Below are positions 32,159 through 35,445 of a stretch of DNA of 35,445 bases, piece by piece. The notes beneath the pieces were generated by a model. The model saw nothing but the letters and a program-made list of their open reading frames with translations. It was not told the origin of the DNA and did no database searches. Each line of letters begins with the position of its first letter. Position 1 is the stretch's first letter. This DNA is from a virus, in IMG/VR virus record IMGVR_UViG_3300044998_000941, positions 1 through 35,445 of that record. The stretch is one strand, 5' to 3'. The translations under genes were made by a program, and so were the position numbers.

Positions 32159-32368
32159 AGAGTTTGTTTTTTGGAGTTTGTTTTTGAGGGGGTATATAGG
32201 TTTTCAAACTCCAAACTCCAAAAAAACTTACATCATATAGCGTAAGTTTTTGACTGAAAAAACCATATTTTACTTTTTGATTTTGGAGTTTGGAGTTTGT
32301 TTTTCCCTTATAGATACAAACTCCAAACTCCAAACTCCTATAAATTTGAGTTTAGGAGTTTGGAGTCA
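32159..32368. repeat. Heptamer AAACTCC array in alternating orientation
   Basis: The heptamer AAACTCC or its complement GGAGTTT occurs singly at 32173 and in tandem at 32206 (two copies), 32285 (two), 32318 (three) and 32355 (two, the second degenerate). Adjacent blocks face opposite ways and can pair: 32205-32223 with 32281-32299 (19 bp) or 32285-32299 with 32317-32331. A perfect hairpin AAAACTTAC/GTAAGTTTT (32223-32231, 32242-32250) is nested inside. The array lies between the RepA-like and primase genes and runs into the 3' end of the former. It could be an origin or a transcript-level switch. Confidence 0.75.
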
Positions 32369-33399
32369 TGTAAATAGTAATAAACTTCATTTTTGGATTT
32401 TTCCTCTTTTATGAACACTCCTATATTAACAGCTTCTTTAACTTTCTCAATAGCTTTATTTTTCCCCCAGCCTTTTGCTTTCATAACTTTATCATGTAAA
32501 GTCTTGCTGGTAAATTTGTCTTCAACAGTCATCAAACTGCCAAGCTCCCGAAGCTCCTCTTCTAAGTTGCTCCTTCTTTTTGCTTCTTTATACTCATCTC
32601 CTTGCAGTGTAATCATTGATTTTGTATTTTCATCAAACCTAAAAATCACATCTTCAAAATTTCGTCCTTCTCTACATTCCACCGATTTTATGCTGTGTGT
32701 TTGATTTTTACGGTCTTTGGATATGGAAATAGTCGCAAAGCATTTACGTTGTGCCTCGCTCCCTAAATGCCCTCTCATTTTGTCATTACTTGATACACTG
32801 TTTTCGTGCAGAAATAAAATAAAGGCTGTTTCTTTTGCTTCTACTTGGGAGTTCAGAAAGTGTATTAACTCTTTTGCTTCTTCTTCACTGTTTACACTTC
32901 TTACCATATCCGAAATACCATCAAGAAACCACAGGAAAGCCCCTTTGTGATGTTCTAAAAGCTCCTGAAAAGCATGTTTTAGGCTTTCGTAGTCTAAATG
33001 TCTAAAATTGTAAACGAAAAGGTTTTCAGGTGCTTTTTGGATATTTAGATTTTGTTTGATACGCTCCAAAATCTTTTTACTGCTTCGCTTGCTTTGCTCG
33101 CTATCAATGTAAATAATAGGCTTATCCTCACAAAAAGTGCCGACCATTCCCAAAGTATCAAAGGTTGGGTTATTGGTTAGGCATACTGAAAGCATTACAC
33201 CGGCTACACTGGTTTTACCCGATTTGGGTTTACCACTTATGAAACTCATCTCATTGGTAGCACAAAAAACACTACCATTTATAGTAATAATAGGTCTAAG
33301 GTCTTTTACTTCGGTTTCTTCGGTTATTCTACATGACAAAATGTATTCAAGTGTTATTCTTTTTGATACTTTTTCTTGGTGTATTCCGTTGGATTTCAT
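32338..33399 (-). CDS. RepA-like hexameric ATPase (AAA_25)
   Basis: The 353-aa product has Walker A SGKPKSGKTSVA (55-66), an acidic YIDSEQS strand (97-103), Walker B FLWFLDGIS (155-163) and a sensor strand AFILFLHENS. This is the RecA-fold RepA/AAA_25 type used as replicative helicases by plasmids and integrative elements. Its C-terminal 90 residues are Lys/Glu-rich and contain a winged-helix-like DKVMKAKGWGKNKAIEKVKEA. The last codons (HDSKLLNSNL) are encoded by part of the heptamer array. It probably works with the primase downstream. Confidence 0.8.
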   Translation of the reverse strand: MKSNGIHQEKVSKRITLEYILSCRITEETEVKDLRPIITINGSVFCATNEMSFISGKPKSGKTSVAGVMLSVCLTNNPTFDTLGMVGTFCEDKPIIYIDSEQSKRSSKKILERIKQNLNIQKAPENLFVYNFRHLDYESLKHAFQELLEHHKGAFLWFLDGISDMVRSVNSEEEAKELIHFLNSQVEAKETAFILFLHENSVSSNDKMRGHLGSEAQRKCFATISISKDRKNQTHSIKSVECREGRNFEDVIFRFDENTKSMITLQGDEYKEAKRRSNLEEELRELGSLMTVEDKFTSKTLHDKVMKAKGWGKNKAIEKVKEAVNIGVFIKEEKSKNEVYYYLHDSKLLNSNL

Positions 33400-33469
33400 A
33401 TATTTACATTGTTTTTGATTTTATATTTAAAGTGTTTGTTATTTCAAAGTGGCAAAGCACTAAAAAAAA

Positions 33470-33492
33470 CCCTTAAATTCCTTATTTAAGGG
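33470..33492 (-). terminator. Bidirectional terminator after the recombinase gene
   Basis: CCCTTAAAT (33470-33478) and ATTTAAGGG (33484-33492) form a perfect 9-bp stem with a five-base loop. T tracts follow on both strands (minus: complement of the A run 33462-33469; plus: 33494-33501). The recombinase stop codon lies inside the hairpin. Confidence 0.75.
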
Positions 33493-34702
33493 CTTTTTTT
33501 TCGGCTTTTAGTAAACTCTGAAAGCCCTTTTGTTGGTTTGGTTGTGCATAGTGTTTTCTGAAAACTTCTGCCGTGTTCCCTATCAGGAAGGAGGCTTCAC
33601 TTTCCGACAAATCACAATTTATAAGTAAGTGCTTTGCCCTTGTCTTACGTCCTAAATGAAGATGTAGCTTTTTGCTAATGCCTGCCATTTCCGAAATCCT
33701 ATCAAATGCTTCACGCATAGACTTATACCCCTTTATGAGCTTGGGAATGTTCTCATAGCCTCCATATTTGGCAAACAAATTTTTTAGTTCTTCATCATAA
33801 TTACAAATAATGTACTTATGAGGGTTGTTAGACGATTTTAAGGCTTTGGTTCGGTCTTTTATGAAGTATTGCCTTTGGTCGTTGTCGGTTTTTATGGTGG
33901 CTTGATGTAGGTTTTTTAGTTCTTTATACCCGCAAGCTGTAAGAATTGATATTAAAAGCAAATCCCTGTACTTCTCCAAATGCTTGTTATAGTCGGTAAA
34001 GGTTAATTCCTTTATCCTGCTTACTTCGTCATCTGTGAGGCTTTCAGATATGCCGTATTGCTTGCGTTCGGTTGCAATGTGTTTGGCTGGGTTTTTATCT
34101 GTCAAATCCTTTAAAATAGCGTTCTCAAATACATTTCTAAGAACTAATATTTTTTTCCTAACCGTTTCCTGCTGGTTGCCTTGCTCTTGGTACAACCAAT
34201 TTTTATACTTCTCGCAAAAACTGTAATCTGCGTCTGATATATGAATGTCAGAGCATTTATAAACGACACGGATAAACTCGGCTATTTCGTTGTAATAAGT
34301 CAAATAACGCCCTGCGGTTACCTGTTCTATGGTTTTGTTTACAAGTGCTTTCTTGGTTTCTGCAAACTCCTTATACACCTGCAAAAACGTTTTATGGCTT
34401 TTGCCACTCATCAAGTCAAAAACATCTTCGGCGGTGTAGTATTTGCCTCTACGCTTGAACTCAAAACAATGCTGTTCTAAATTCTTTTTCAGGTTTTGAA
34501 GAGTGTGCGTATCGTTTAGATTATCCTTTATTTCTCCTGTCTTGGTATTAAAGTCATCTTTCAGTACTCTGATACCTGTACTCTTTTCTTTCGCTTTCTG
34601 TCCGTCAATGATAAGCGAAATATGCACACTATAACGCCCATGTTTATTGGGCGTTCTTAGTGTGTAATAAACGGTGTATCCTAATTCTGTATTACAAATC
34701 AT
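33482..34702 (-). CDS. Tyrosine site-specific recombinase (integrase)
   Basis: The 406-aa product has the three-part layout of Bacteroidota integrases: an arm-binding start (VYYTLRTPNKHGRYSVHISLII), a SAM-like core-binding domain (about 100-210) and a C-terminal catalytic domain. HLHLGRKTRAKHL supplies the His-x-x-Arg motif and FRKHYAQ the nucleophilic Tyr. The first catalytic Arg is not where expected: LTACGYKELKNL shows Gly where most relatives have TGLRxxDL, and the His/Trp box reads IGNT. IntDOT-type enzymes are known to lack the first Arg and remain active. It overlaps the 135-aa gene by four bases. It may move only the right-hand element. Confidence 0.85.
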   Translation of the reverse strand: MICNTELGYTVYYTLRTPNKHGRYSVHISLIIDGQKAKEKSTGIRVLKDDFNTKTGEIKDNLNDTHTLQNLKKNLEQHCFEFKRRGKYYTAEDVFDLMSGKSHKTFLQVYKEFAETKKALVNKTIEQVTAGRYLTYYNEIAEFIRVVYKCSDIHISDADYSFCEKYKNWLYQEQGNQQETVRKKILVLRNVFENAILKDLTDKNPAKHIATERKQYGISESLTDDEVSRIKELTFTDYNKHLEKYRDLLLISILTACGYKELKNLHQATIKTDNDQRQYFIKDRTKALKSSNNPHKYIICNYDEELKNLFAKYGGYENIPKLIKGYKSMREAFDRISEMAGISKKLHLHLGRKTRAKHLLINCDLSESEASFLIGNTAEVFRKHYAQPNQQKGFQSLLKAEKKALK

Positions 34703-35106
34703 AATGTTTCGTCTTTAACTGAATAACTGCCAATTATTTTAATACTTGGGTCATGCTCGGTAGTGTGGTTGCAGTTGTCAAGAAACTGCAATATCTTTTG
34801 TAAGGAGTAGGCATATTTACCCAACATTTTTAAGTCTTTACTTGCCAATTCTGCATGCAATAGTGCCATATCCCTGAACGCCTCTATTGCCTCATTTGTG
34901 GTATAGAAAGCCCTTGCAAAGCCATTTGCTACATAAAATATATCCATTGGCACATCTAACTGTATTCTGCTTTTAAGCATTGGCGAAAAATCCATAGTTT
35001 CGTCTGGGTCTCCCTCGTCTGAGTCGGGAGTGTAACGGCTCAACCATGCGTGGCAAATTTTTGTACCCTCTTTGGGTGTTTCGGGTTTTTCTGTTATATT
35101 TGTCAT
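34699..35106 (-). CDS. Unknown protein translated with the integrase
   Basis: The 135-aa product has a polar, acidic start (DSDEGDPDETMDFS), a central helix-rich part (FARAFYTTNEAIEAFRDMALLHAE) and a beta-like tail (IKIIGSYSV). No membrane segment or enzyme motif is visible. Its stop overlaps the integrase ATG, indicating translational coupling. Family not recognised. Confidence 0.6.
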   Translation of the reverse strand: MTNITEKPETPKEGTKICHAWLSRYTPDSDEGDPDETMDFSPMLKSRIQLDVPMDIFYVANGFARAFYTTNEAIEAFRDMALLHAELASKDLKMLGKYAYSLQKILQFLDNCNHTTEHDPSIKIIGSYSVKDETL

Positions 35107-35124
35107 ATCGTTATTATTTTTTTT

Positions 35125-35160
35125 GCCTTTGGTGTGTTGTAGTACGCCAAAGGCTTTTTT
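35125..35160 (+). terminator. Plus-facing hairpin with T tract
   Basis: GCCTTTGG (35125-35132) pairs with CCAAAGGC (35147-35154), extended by a wobble pair, and TTTTTT follows on the plus strand. The genes on both sides are on the minus strand, so it faces the wrong way for them and may insulate the element from host or antisense transcription. Confidence 0.4.
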
Positions 35161-35162
35161 GA

Positions 35163-35417
35163 TTAAATAAGACCTATTTTTTTTGCTTCATCTTGTGGCA
35201 ACAAATACACATAATCCTTTTCGAGTAGATTTGTGGGTAGGGCTTTGTAGTTTATCCAAAGTTGGCATATATTGTTTCTCATCAGGTAGGCATAATCTAT
35301 GATAAAATTGCCCGCCTCGTCTTGCTCTGGCTCGCTTGGGTGTTTTTGCCCTGTCTGAACGGCTCTTTTTGCCTTTCTGATACCTTCTTGTAATCTTGAT
35401 AATTCATCTAAAAGCAT
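35163..35417 (-). CDS. Small unknown protein near the right edge
   Basis: The 84-aa product has a basic helix (LQEGIRKAKRAVQTGQK) followed by an acidic, Tyr-rich part (DEAGNFIIDYAYLMRNN) and ends DEAKKIGLI. It reads toward the integrase cluster and is 56 bases from the next gene. A regulatory role before an integrase would be common, but no HTH can be seen. Confidence 0.5.
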   Translation of the reverse strand: MLLDELSRLQEGIRKAKRAVQTGQKHPSEPEQDEAGNFIIDYAYLMRNNICQLWINYKALPTNLLEKDYVYLLPQDEAKKIGLI

Positions 35418-35445
35418 TGTTTTGGGGGGTTAAGGTGAAAAAAAA

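Noticed and set aside
32159-32368. The AAACTCC repeats as a CRISPR array.
   Set aside because: The units are seven bases long, partly tandem, in both orientations and without equal-length spacers, and no cas gene is present.

Overview
The window looks like phage-derived DNA from an AT-rich member of the Bacteroidota. Most recognisable promoters have the Bacteroidota form (TTG or TTTG, about 17-23 bases, then TAnnTTTG), Shine-Dalgarno-like sequences are scarce, and the phage protein families are ones usual in that phylum. The structural genes describe a myovirus-like, Mu-related particle: DUF935 portal fused to a Mu F-like domain, gp36/DUF1320, gpG-like virion morphogenesis protein, ClpP-type prohead protease, capsid, DUF2586 sheath, tube, tail chaperone and tape measure.

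Layout from left to right. (1) 0.2-2.2 kb: a minus-strand pair made of an HTH-amidoligase fusion and a 78-aa protein, a small basic plus-strand protein, and an HTH regulator. (2) 2.3-5.3 kb: a plus-strand recombination operon with a possible OB-fold protein, a RecF/SMC-like ATPase, a PD-(D/E)XK exonuclease and two small proteins, closed by a hairpin. (3) 5.5-11.7 kb: a minus-strand defence cargo with a two-gene Eco57I-like restriction-modification system and a PDDEXK_4 nuclease whose coding frame is cut by one in-frame stop. (4) 11.7-16.3 kb: a LexA/CI-type repressor diverges from an early operon (small Cro-position protein, HTH protein, replication initiator, DnaC-like loader, small protein, VRR-NUC nuclease), followed by a RecA-like protein. 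(5) 16.3-30.9 kb: minus-strand packaging, head and tail genes from a ParB-methyltransferase fusion and terminase down to a tape measure and a DUF6046 protein. (6) 31.2-35.4 kb: a module that looks like a different integrative element, with a Toprim primase, a RepA-like ATPase, a tyrosine recombinase and two unknown small genes, plus an unusual array of AAACTCC heptamers.

The main regulatory signal is a repeated palindrome, ACAAGTA-TT-TACTTGT or CAAGTAATTACTTG. It lies at the repressor/early switch and also at the promoters or start codons of the left HTH gene, the recombination operon, the second early gene, the protease/capsid gene and an isolated 61-aa gene inside the head cluster. This suggests one repressor controls early, recombination and some late genes. 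A second strong signal is a nine-A slippery run at the end of the tail-chaperone gene, followed by a 64-codon -1 frame that stops on the tape-measure start codon; this is the architecture of a G/GT programmed frameshift.

No baseplate, tail-fibre, holin or endolysin gene is visible, so the window is either part of a larger prophage, a rearranged or decayed one, or a satellite-like element. The sequence alone does not decide between these.
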